64,000 bases of DNA from Davidsoniella eucalypti (Eukaryota > Ascomycota > Sordariomycetes > Microascales > Ceratocystidaceae): contig RMBW01000152.1 in the NCBI GenBank assembly GCA_004009845.1, positions 1 to 64,000 on the forward strand. Reading direction: 5' to 3'. How positions within the stretch are numbered: the stretch's first letter is position 1; every line of letters starts with the position of its first letter. The notes below the pieces were generated by a model. It worked only from the letters and a program-made list of their open reading frames with translations, ran no database searches and had not been told where the DNA came from. Below are positions 21,933-33,303 of this stretch, one piece after another. The position numbers were made by a program, and so were the translations under genes.

Positions 21933-24512
21933 ATGTTTGGCTTATCAGAAGTCCGCAAGCGATCGAGTCCAGAAGAGAGCCCGAACTACGCGCCGCAAGT
22001 CTACAGTGGCAACAGCAACAGTGTAAGCACAGCCGGCCGCATAGTAGCAACAGCGGTAGCAGCAGCAAATAGCGGCGCAGCAGGCTTGGCCAAAGGCTCA
22101 GGTTCGACTGCGACAAGCATGAATTCCAACTCCTACCAGCCGCTCCCTCCGGAGCGATCGGCGCGCTCCAGGTCGTCGTCACTACAGCACAACCAGCAGC
22201 AGGCAGTACGGCAGCCAGAAGACGGGGAAGAACTGCAGCACCGTCAGCCAAGATCTCGCCTGTACAACAGATATAGACGCTCTGTGTTAGCTGCGCTGGG
22301 GAGAGTCTCAGATGGCAGGTTATGCGTGGGAATTCTTGTGCTCTTTGTTGTCAGTATCGCGCTGTTGGGCTCGTGGCTCTATAGTGACCGGTTAGGCTCT
22401 GGTGGCAGTCATTTCAAGGTACTAAATATTCGCTCTATTGTTTTTTGCATCTGGGAATCTTATCAAGCCCTATATTTCCTTTCACTTTTGTTGCATTGGA
22501 TGTGCTTACTGGGATCCATGGAGAACAAAAGCTGCATATATCGGGGAAATTCCGAGACTTCCACCATGCTGAGGCTCTGTTCTTGAGTTCTTCTCACCCA
22601 CCTTCACCATCCTTTTTTTCTCTCAACCTTCCCCATGTTTTTCTTCCTGTTTCTCGGCTTCTGGGCCGGGATAGCATACTTGATTGTCTATGCTCGTCGT
22701 GCTAACAACCATTCCAAGTCTGGCGTCGGAGTTCCGGATGGCACTCTGGCGGGCGATAAGCCGCTGCTGGGAAGTGACAATGAAGGTCCGATGGTTGACC
22801 TGGGCTACACCAAGTACCAAGGCTCATGGCAGGCTAATGGCATTGCCCAGTTCATTGGGATGCGCTATGCTAAAGCTCCTATCGGCGATCTGAGATGGCG
22901 TGCACCCACAGAACCGGACAAGCTGCAAGGCATACGTCGAGCCAACCGAGTAAGTAGCCTGTTCAGTCATGAGATCTCGTAACTATGGCCTTGAATATTG
23001 ACTGAAACAAATAAAAAAGTTTGGCAAGGGCTGTTACGCTACCAATCTTGGCCTGCCTTCATATCAGAGCGAGGATTGCCTGTTTTCTAATGTCTGGGTA
23101 CCCTCCAAGATCACCGCCCGGACAAAGCTTCCCGTGTGGGTGTTCATACAGGGTGGTGGCTATAACTCAAACAGCGCTGTCGACAATCGCGGCTCCGAAA
23201 TCATTGCAGCTGCCGGCTACAATGTCATCGTCGTGACGTTCAACTATCGTGTATCGATATGGGGCTTCTTGGCCAGTGAGAAGATAAGGAGCAATGGTGA
23301 CTTGAACGCTGGGCTACTTGACCAGCGATTTCTGCTTCAATGGGTGCAAAAGCACATTGGCAAGGTAAGCTTGACTTTGTTTACGGCCCCTTATGTATCG
23401 CAGCTGCTTATGATGATTGTATTAGTTCGGCGGAGATCCTGACCAGGTCATCTTGCATGGCCATTCTGCCGGTGCCGGGAGTGCTGCTCACCACCTTGCG
23501 GCCTATGGTGGTCGAGATGACGGCTTGTTTAACTCGGCCATACTCGAGTCCATTTTCGTACCAACCCAGCTTACAGTTGCAGAGTCTGAATGGCAGTTCG
23601 ACAAGGCCGTTGAACTCGCCGGCTGCAGTGACGAAAAAGACCCTCTAGACTGCCTTAGAAAGATGGACGGCAAGTCATTGCAGCTCAAGGCCAACATAGC
23701 CTACAAATCCCCGGGGAAAACCAATAACCCCATATTCTATTGGGCTCCGTGTACGGATAACAACTTAGTTCAAGGTGACATGATGGCCGCGTTTGCCAAT
23801 GGTAACTATGTCAAGGTTCCTACTATCATGGGAACTGTGACAAACGGTATGTCTTCTTCACTACGAAAGTTCTGGTTTTCAACCACTAACCTATGACATA
23901 GAGGGAGCTACGTTTGGCGCTGAAGTATCTGATGAGGCTGCCTTTTACAGTTTCATGTCAGACAATCTACCGAGATTCAACTCGTCATGGCAAGACATCT
24001 TGTCGACGCAGTACAGCGAACTTCCTGCCATCACTGGCCACATGTCATGGTATCCAACAGCCAGCCAGGCCTATGGTGATGCCATCTTCGACTGCCCGTC
24101 GCGCAACTTGGGCGACAAAATCTCAGCCGACCTCGCGGCCAACTCATCTAGTCTATGGATTTATCGCTACAACGTAACCGACGACAAAGACCTTGCACGC
24201 GGACTTGGTGTTCCGCACGCTGCCGACCTGCCCGCGTTCTTCGGTGCCAGCTGTACAGCAGCACCGCAGAGCTACTTTACCTACAACACCCCTATGGTAA
24301 CGCTCATGATGTCGTATCTAGTCTCGTTTGCCCAGACACATAATCCGAATACACTTCGTGATGCTACAGCGCCCGAGTGGAACGCATGGGTTCCAGGACA
24401 GACGGCACAGCGCCTGGTCATTGAGCTGAATAACGTAAGGCATGAACAGCTGACACAGGATTTTACGAAGCGGTGTAGCGACTGGGACCGACTCATGATC
24501 CCATCAAGTTAG
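21933..24512 (+). CDS. Membrane-anchored type B carboxylesterase / cholinesterase-like protein
   Basis: The model is join(21933..22418,22719..22949,23020..23364,23426..23846,23902..24512), 697 aa. The ATG at 21933 is the first in frame; upstream the frame opens only with a TTG. Residues 1-130 are a Ser/Gln/Arg-rich cytosolic part, followed by a membrane helix at 131-150 (CVGILVLFVVSIALLG), a type II anchor. The alpha/beta-hydrolase begins near VDLGYTKYQG (exon 2). It has the oxyanion-hole stretch VFIQGGGY and the nucleophile elbow GHSAGAGS (Ser368). The catalytic Glu495 lies in NEGATFG, where a codon is split by intron 4, and the catalytic His600 in GVPHAADLPAFFG. All three triad residues are intact. 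GHSAG replaces the family's commoner GESAG. N-glycosylation sites at 521, 575 and 585 fit a lumenal or extracellular domain. The substrate cannot be told; fungal members hydrolyse carboxylic esters, and true choline activity is rare. Confidence 0.87.
22419..22718 (+). other. Esterase intron 1 (300 bp), with internal alternative start
   Basis: The donor is AAG|GTACTA; the branch point GCTAAC lies 13 bases before the acceptor CCAAG. Both flanking exons are in phase 0, and the frame through the intron hits a TGA at 22584-22586, so it must be removed. An ATG at 22635 inside the intron is in frame with exon 2 and encodes a hydrophobic stretch. This is the least certain of the four introns, as both sites deviate from consensus. 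Confidence 0.6.
22950..23019 (+). other. Esterase intron 2 (70 bp)
   Basis: The donor is GTAAGT and the acceptor an A-rich AAG. Splicing joins RRANR to FGKGCYATN in phase 0, as expected between the early strands of type B esterases. Confidence 0.85.
23365..23425 (+). other. Esterase intron 3 (61 bp)
   Basis: The donor is GTAAGC and the acceptor TATTAG. Splicing joins QKHIGK to FGGDPDQV, the standard family sequence before the nucleophile elbow (compare NIxxFGGDPxxV). Confidence 0.92.
23847..23901 (+). other. Esterase intron 4 (55 bp)
   Basis: The donor is GTATGT, the branch point ACTAAC and the acceptor CATAG. The intron splits the GAG codon of catalytic Glu495 after its first base. Confidence 0.93.
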
Positions 24513-26996
24513 AAGCTACGGGATATGGGTGGTGTTGGTTTGAGAGTAGGTGATACCGTGACCACTATCATATATGTACCCATAGCACAGTTACATTATA
24601 ACATACTACGAGAAACAATATTCAAAGAACGTCAGAGGTACCTCTTGTGAGAGGCCAGATGCAAAATATGTGATTGGAGAATAGTATAGTGTCTGACTGA
24701 TGAGCCTATGTTGCACAGAGTTGGAATATTGGTAGATTGAGACGCCCGGTGGTGATGTAAAGACTCTTTACTAAACTTTCGATAAGCTATGGCTTTGGCC
24801 TCAGCCGAGATATGCTCGGTCGTCTATCACATATTATGGTAGCCTGATTTCCAGTTGCGGGCGTCTTTGTGGTGATTTCCTTGACAAATAATGAGACAAT
24901 CTGTAGATCAATAAGACCAATAAGACCAACAATGAACAGTTTATAGTTTTGATGTCGATTATTCCCATCTTAGAGTCGATAGTACCGCTAAATTTAATTA
25001 ATGAAATTATAGGCATGATTGTGCGTGATGGTTAGCAGCACTACATTATGTATAAACAAATATATGCGGTGGCACAATCCAGCTTGATACCCCAAATAAT
25101 TCATGGTAAAGTAGTATCGCCGAGTCCAAACAAAATGAAACGGAAGTCCCTTGGAGTAGTAAATCTAGACTAACTTATTCCGTCGCGTAGATAGCTCCAG
25201 ATGATACTGCACAAGTGGCTTGATATATCTGATTTCGAGCAGCTGGTGATATTTCAATTCTAGGGTAGAAAAAAGCTAGCGGCATTCTCCAGTCTCACCT
25301 CTTGCTATTAGGCGTGGACCTTTGGGCGTTTTTAGTTTCCTTCGACTATATGTAGTTAGATTGATGCCTTTTCCATGGAATAGTAGACTTGACAAGTTAA
25401 TTGCTATCAAGAGCCATATGACCAAGAACACACTAAGCAAAGGCCGTTGTTGTTTCACTCTATCGGGCGAAGAAAAAAAAGAATATCGGACCAGAGTCAA
25501 GGCTTATCCAAGTTGGCCTACTATGTCTTAGTCTTGTTAATTAATAACGTAGCCCGCTCTAACGATGTAGGATCTCCTTGTTAGTGGGATTCCGAGAGGT
25601 AAAGCATAGAGCATGTGAAATTCGTACGGGCAAGTCCCCGATTCCTGTGGAGATTTAGCTTGTTATAAAAGCGGCTGGTCGTTATAGCGAAATCTCTCGG
25701 ATAGCGCGTCCGGGATGGTTCGACGAACGCACATTATTAGTACAATTGTATATCATATTCTCTAACAGGCTCTTATTCGGCTAAACGAGTATCTATTTCT
25801 ACAGTAAGCTTCCTTCTCGACGCTAGACCTTTGGTGAAGACTATTCTGGCCGAGTTCCCGAGTGGGCTTAGACTGTCGAATATATATTGATGGATTCTAG
25901 GAAGCCTTCCAAAGCTGCGAAATCCTCTCAGGGTCCTTGATAAGTCATGGCCACTACCCAGATGGCTATTTTGGCCCGATAGAAGCCCTAATTCCTGAGT
26001 AATCCTAGGCTCTGATATCACGATAACTGATATGAAGCTGTGAGAAGTCCCTTGATCGGCAATATGTGGTAATCAGTAACTAAGATGGCTTTAAGCCGGT
26101 TAGACTTGGAGCTCCGCCTTGTAGTCGCAAAGACCCTTTTGGGCATGATATGGTTGCTAATCAAGTGCGATCGGGAGTATAATGAGGGGAAATCGGCCTC
26201 ATCATTGCAGATCAAGGCTGTTTGTGTATCTTGGAGTGGCTGATGACATACCTCTTGACGTTTCAATGTTTACTCTTAATATTGCCAAGCAAGGCTAGGA
26301 AGTAGAGCATCTTTGACATAATCATTAGTCAGTCCAAGACTGTGACGAAGATGAACTAGCAAATAGTTCCGTATCACTGGAACGAACTGGTCTAATTTCC
26401 CAGGCGTATGGACACTTTCAGATATTAGTTTTTTTATTATACATTTTCGTCTACTTTCCTTTCTCTGAAGCAGATAGTGTGCCCAGCTGAACTGGTCATC
26501 TTGGCCCGTGTAACTTTGCCGAAGCCATCTTTGTCTCTTTATCCGACCATGGACCCTGAACTTTAAACGTAGTTTATATCGCAGCGAGAGGAATAGAAAG
26601 GCTGAAATATATGTACTAGCCATCGAGGCACATCACAAGTTCATTCTCCGAAAGACCCGGGTCAGTTTCAGGATACAATGTATTGGTACTATAACATGGA
26701 AGTACTTGAATACCAGGCATAACTGAAATTATACTATCTTATCTTGAAAATATAGCGTCTGTCACACCTAGGAAAGTCGGCTAAAAAACGGACACTATAT
26801 TTTATTCTAATATGTGCCTAGCTCCCACAACGACACTTATCAGGAATCGAGTGAATATTATTTTTATGTCATTTCTTCCATTTATTGTGTGATTGTGTTC
26901 TTAGAGTGACTTCGTTACCTGAAGAAGAAACTAAAAAATAAAAAATCTCTACTAATGACAAAATGAATTCTTGTCTTGTGATATCTACTATGTAAT
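24513..26996. other. AT-rich stretch after the esterase, no supported gene
   Basis: The esterase 3' untranslated region must lie in the first few hundred bases. On the minus strand, 26623-26018 stays in one frame except for two neighbouring TAA stops near 26270, and a further open frame follows to 25773. I recognise no domain in it. It could be an old, broken gene or chance. Confidence 0.45.
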
Positions 26997-27302
26997 CTAG
27001 CTAGCTAGCCGCCTCACTAGGCTTACGGCCTTCCTCACATCAGCGCCCGCTATCAACTAGAGCGCCAGCCGGGTTCCCCACACACGTGCTATCGACATCG
27101 CCGTAGTTGGTTATTCTACTGTGATCACAGCCTCAGTTCGCTAGGCTATACTAGCCAAATCTAGGATTCAACGTAGCCACTAGCGTTGTCAGGGCTAGAA
27201 ACATACTATAACCATTCGTCTTTTTTCCTTAGTCTTGCTCTAGTTCTTTCCCTCGAAGGGTCCTTTAGCATCTAGCTCGAAGACTAGCCAGAAAACTGCT
27301 AG
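26997..27302. repeat. CTAG-dense block
   Basis: The tetranucleotide CTAG occurs 14 times in 306 bp, including three back-to-back copies at 26997-27008. About one would be expected by chance. The neighbouring sequence also has more CTAG than expected, but less densely. Confidence 0.7.
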
Positions 27303-27710
27303 TGAGGTTTAAGTATTGCTTGCGAGTAGAACAAATGAGGGAAACGACGACCCGTCTCTCGATAAATAATTTCTAGAATCTAAAGAAGGAATAAAAAGGA
27401 CTCTGCTAAAGGAAGCACGCCAAATATCAAAACCGGCAAACGAAGAGGTAGCATACATATCTGTACATAGGCATTTGGCTAGCCGCTCGAAACTCCGCCA
27501 TCGACTATAGCATCAAGCTAGCGAGACGCGATGTTCCCTGCCTTTGTTTATTGTTTTGTTTCTTACATTCCTGGAAGTAAAGAAACAAGGACTAGCTGTG
27601 ATGTCCAAAGCAAATATAAATAAGAGATCTCATAAACGATAGCACTTACTACGAGATAGACACTAGACAGGCTATCCTTTTCCGGGTGAGCATGTTTCCA
27701 TGATTTATAC

Positions 27711-27729
27711 TATTTATATATATATATAT
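27711..27729. repeat. (TA)n microsatellite
   Basis: About eight TA units lie in an AT-rich stretch with no coding context. Confidence 0.85.
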
Positions 27730-29628
27730 CTTTCTAACATGTCCTACTGCTTGATCATCTTATTATCTAATAACTTCATAAGCATGCTAGCATCAAGACA
27801 AAGGGCAGTCATAGAACCGTTCTTTGAATTCACCCCGCGATAGTGACATTACGTTTGACTCTTAGTAGATTTGATTTGCGGGTAGTTTTGCACCCAAAGT
27901 TTCCTGTCTCAAGATACAAATGAATCAACCCCGCAAAGGAAGCAATAAATCCAACAACACTAGCCATTAGTTCTATCTTACTATGTACACAGAGGTCGGG
28001 CTTTCTGCCTTCTGCAGGTACCCGGATTCATGATCCCCGAGCACTGAGTATAGATCCAGATGAAGCGAAGGAGGGGTAGAAGACGAGTGGGCAGGCTGGA
28101 GAGTGGCTTCACTAGCTTGATAGCGGAGTCTACTCGATTCCTATGCAGCATGTATTTCAAGCTGTGGTTTTCACAAGATATCTAGTTGCCTTGAAGTCTT
28201 ACGCAGGATCTTGACGCCAGAAGACTTCGTGCATAGTAACACTTGTGGTGATAGGCTCAGTAGTCGCAGTTCTCTAGGTGACGATGGAACGGCCACCAAA
28301 GAAAACCCCATCTAAAGATGCAAAAGGTACAATATTCTCGATCTTGAATACTCAAGACAGAGTCGATTATTATACACCTTCGTAAGATTCAGAAGCTAGT
28401 CAAACATCAAGTAATATATTTGATTTTGCTGCCTACCATATGCTTTTTTTTTTTCAAGCCTGAGTGGGCGATACTCTACGATGATAGTTGGTAACAACAA
28501 TAGAATTAATGAATATAAAAATGTGTATAAAAGGAACTTAGTCTTCTGTGTGGAACAGCTGATTTTAGCCCAAGTAACTTATATCACTGAACCGGTCCTT
28601 TTGCATGATGTCGCCAAGCAAGAAGATGGCCATCGATGGAGAACAGACACAGTCTTCTTAGATGGTAAAACCGCGTCAGAGTTACTTCATGTCGTTCCTT
28701 CGAAATGAACGACATTTCCTTTTCCAAGGGTCTGTTCGATTTCCCATACAAGCGACTATCAACTTGCCGTCTGCTCTCCTGCCCTCTTCCCTACGATGTG
28801 ACCAGTCAGCATGTCCGATCTGATACTACCGTCACAGCCAACAACCCTCTTCTCTTCCTTTGGTGTTCGATTAGTCTTCAAGGACATATAGAGATAGCAA
28901 ACAAAATTTCCTTGGAGATTCATACATGCTCAATTGGGAAGGCCTAGATTAGTAGGCTAATATGAAGATTAGGACTTGCGAGAGAACTTCTTCTCCACTC
29001 GCTATGTCTTTTCTGCCTCTGGCCACCCACTTCCTATACGACACTAGAACACACAAACAATAGGCGTCCTGGTGTGTCCAAATGGTGTACTACATCCAGT
29101 TGTTTTCTGTTTTTGTTTTTCTGTGTTGGTAGGGGTGGTGTCTGTGTTGCTGAGGTCCAAGTGTTTTGTTTTGATACATTCATAGTCTTCTGCGCATTTG
29201 CACATACATATGTATTGTCAGCAGTCTCTTTTCTGGCCATGTCCCCAAATCCTGTCATGTGGGACGTGGGAATTTGCCAAGTCAGTCAGTACCAGACGAT
29301 CCAAGCTGTTCAGAAGAAAGCGAGCAGAGCATTAGAGCACAGATGACAATATGCCAACAGGAGGACTGCCTTAATACTCCCCAAGTTGGTGAAGGCTAGT
29401 ACAATACATAGAGGCGAGGAAACATGGGAGACAGAGAGCAGTGACTTCTTCGCTTCTTGGAAGCATGTGTCGACGGCGCGGTAGCAGCAGCGCTCGAGCT
29501 CGAGCGTTTGCCTCTATATCCAGAATCTCTTATTTTCCCTCTTGCTTTTGCCTATTTCGTATTTCGTGCTATTGTGTGGACGGTTATGGTCTACTCAGTG
29601 CCACGAAATTCCACTTGTACCTTTTATA

Positions 29629-29645
29629 TGTATATATATATATAT
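29629..29645. repeat. (TA)n microsatellite
   Basis: About eight TA units are flanked by TGTA and ATATT. They are responsible for the Tyr-Ile runs in the frames that cross this place. Confidence 0.85.
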
Positions 29646-32600
29646 AATATTATCTCTTTGCACACGCCACCACAATATAATACGCCGGTTCGAGATAGTC
29701 ACAGAGGCAACTTTCTGGCACCTCGTCTATTTTTTTGAAATTCATTGTTATCAAGGTGGAAATGGAGGTTTAATAGCTAATGTAGCACCTCGGTATCCTA
29801 AGATGCACAGCCCTGGGCTAATACTAGTATACCTCGTTTGTATTAATCTAGTGGATACCAGAACCAAAGCCACCATCACCATCACCTCCGTTATCGTTGA
29901 TAGTCGTCTTGAGCCTCATGTACGATACCTATGGTGTCTCCATGTATCATTGTGCTTGTGTATGTCATGTACATGTGCATACATTTGTGCCAGTCCAGGA
30001 TGTACATTGCTTGTTTGCATGATCGGCAATGACGGGCGTCAGTGGCTTTCTCTATGCCTGTCCTAGCTGTATGTAGTCCGGCTTCTCTCAAAACCCAGCC
30101 GGCAAAGAGCGCGATGTATGTACATGTACAGACATCGGCAAGAATACGCCATGGCTAGTCATCTATTTAGCAAAACCAATAGTCTGCTGTGCGCGGACGG
30201 TCCGAGCCCTGCACTGCACCACACCACCTCATATCAGTACTGCGAATACTACTATCCACGACTATTACCAACTATCGCTTGGCTACATATACTACTCCCG
30301 CGTTTTGGGCGGTGCTTGGACATGACCTTGGAGCGGCGTTCTCCAGCATTGGAAAGCCTGTCCGCGCTGTGCTTCATGCCCAGCACATAGTGCTCTACGT
30401 ACAACGTATATCTTGTATAGGCATCTCCACAAGCTCTGGTCTCGTCGTCTCTGTTTCCTTGTCATACCAGACTCGCGGATACACGCCACAACTAGCAATT
30501 CCCATTTATTGCACGGCTCGAGTCCCTTCCACACGTACTGGCCTCTACGGTTAGATCTCGATTCGCTACCTACACATGCACAACAATGGAACTACCATAT
30601 CTCTATCGGTCTCTTTACTGCCCGCCAATCCACAACGCTCGAGCCCTATCGGGCTTGAAAGTTGAATGGCTCTTTCGTCTGACTACGTGCCGATTTTGGA
30701 TACTTTTCAGCCTGTGTTGTAACGAACAGAGGCTGGCTGTCCAATTTCCATTGTATTGGGTCAAATCTCTCTATATACGTGTATGAATCGAAAATTTAAA
30801 AATAAAAATAAAGAGGTCCGGACGCCAAATAATGTGTCTATGCCGTGATCACAGCGCAGGCAAATGTTCTACCAACGGGAGCACCAGCCATTCTCCGTTC
30901 ATGTTGCAAGACTACTCCCTAGTATGTACTCAACTTACAGGCCCCTAATGCCGGCATAAACACTAAGGTTCCCCGTAGGTTTGGTAATGCAATAGAGTTT
31001 GTACCGTTAGTCTGGAAGTCCGATGATATCCAGCTAAACGGGGAGATATGTAAGCTCGATTTTGTTTGTCTGTGAATACACAACGCCCACCATATTCGCT
31101 TCACACAAGCAATACAGCGAGCCGGTACTTTCAATGTCAAAGTATTTACAAGTTACGCATACATATAAGCCATCGTCATACAGAGCGGAGCGTCTGATAT
31201 ATAACATGTAGTACATATATGGATAAATATCCGAGAATCGCTGATATGCCATAGTTGGGTACTAACAGCGAGATACGTTCCAGGGACAATTGCCATGGCC
31301 GGCAATCAACTATAGACTTGACGTTGGAATTAAAAAAAAATCCGAGGCATCATCATATCTTCCCGCATTGTCCAGACACTGAGCTGCGAGGGATAGGAAT
31401 GAGAAATGAATATCCATAACACCACACGGATGCAGTCGGTCTTCCACTAGATGCGATGTTTTGATCCCAAGCAGGGCTGTTGTAGCTCTACAAGGTGAGA
31501 AGGTTACAGGACTATGCACATGCCGGTGTTGTTGCTCGCCCGCTAATCGGTAGCGTGTTGTATAACACAGCCAGGCTTGCCAGCTATCACCACTTTCAGT
31601 GCTGTCCCTGCATATCTCCCCATGCCACAGCAGTGACTGCGTTCAGGCCCTATCCACCTCTACATGTACAGACCGGCGGTGTTAGCTACCTGTTACGAAG
31701 GGCTTATAAGGGCATAATATTCAAAGAAACATAAACCCAGGTAAGCAGCATCTCCCCGACCGTCAGTTACCGACAGAAACCAGTCTCTCTACGGCTCTAG
31801 CTTCATACCATGTACTCCGTGCTTATTTGTGCATGTCTACTCTAAAGCTTCCAGCTAGCTGGCAAAGTTGCCCTACGTACTCTATTTCATAGATGCAGAG
31901 GGTGAACCTGATGTTGATATCTTCAACATAGGTCTTGAGAGGGCCATTGATGCGATTGTGCACGCAGCCGATTGTTCTAGCCTAAGTATACGACTGACAA
32001 GCACAGCTGGCCACTGATCAAGCTCGTGAAAGCAGGTGTATACATGTATATAAGCCGTGATTGTCAATGCTGCTGACGCGCAAGTACCAAAAGCCGCAGC
32101 ACAGGTCAGTGATGCTAGCAAGCCCGGGACGAGCGCCGGATGTTGTCCTTCCGAGCAAGCAAAAGTGAAAAGTAGCTTTTCTGTTTGGGTTTTTTTCAGC
32201 ATCTTCATAATGCTTTACTAGTATTATTTCTTTTTTTTTTTTTTCTTATTCTTTCTTTCTTGGCAGCCTATATAAGAAAATAATAGCATCTGTCCAATCC
32301 GTCTATAGGCAGGGAAAACATGTGCTATAAATGCTCATTTGCGTAGTTTTCAGGGCTGGCACTGGCCTAGTCTATAACACAAAACCCAGTCTTTAGCGTA
32401 GACGGAGTCCTGGAATGATCCGAACAGGGCCTAGCTTTTTTTTTTACCTCACTTTTCTTCGCTGTTTGTAGTGGGTTGCTGCTTGTCAGACCCCAAGCTG
32501 TCTCTTTTTGGGGCACAACATAGCTAGAGACGACAATGCAGACGAAAGCAGATCTGCCTACCTAGACCTAGCCTACGCTTTGAAATTTGGCCCTGTCGCT

Positions 32601-33275
32601 GTCACATATATATATCTGTACACACAATCCAAAATAGTCACTGTCTTCTATGCCCTCCTTGCGAGAGCATCAGCCACACGCGGCTCGGAATCTTTTTGCC
32701 TTTTCTCTATTATTCTCCTTCCCGGGATTCCTTCTTGTGTGTGCTGCCAAAACACCTTGCCGGGTATTCTCCTTTTAGCTACTACCAATACCTTTTTTTT
32801 TTTTTTTTTCTTCTCATTGCCATCTTGTTTTCTCAGCGGCATGTACTGCTATAACTCCAGTAAATATATTGTCGCCTGTAACTCTTGCGGCTTGTGCGCT
32901 CTGGCCTAGCTTCCCAGATCTCTGGATTTATTCTCACGGTGAGCTCCAGAGACGCTTGGTCGTCTTTGAGGTGTCTAGCCTATATCGACTTCCCCGGTGC
33001 TCGGTATGCTCTACAGTGGCCCTCATAAATAGCATAAGGGCTTATAAGCCAGTTGTTTCCGCAAACTTCGTCTCCCAGCACGATATATGCGCGGCACCCT
33101 GCTATTACATATGTTTGGGGTTACTTGAGTTTGATATAATTTACATCTAATGCAGATATGCTGCATAGATAGCCATTGACATATGTACATGCATACATGT
33201 CTACGTACAACGATCAACACTTACCCCCAGACTGTAAGTCTGACTGCCCGGCCTTGCATATCCTTTACAGCCTGT

Positions 33276-33303
33276 ACAAACACGTCTGTTCGCAGACGTT
33301 TGT
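33276..33303. other. Hairpin with TTCG loop
   Basis: ACGTCTG and CAGACGT flank the loop TTCG, and the outer bases ACAAAC / TTTGT extend the stem past a two-base bulge. No gene end is near, so a terminator or RNA role is not indicated. Confidence 0.35.
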
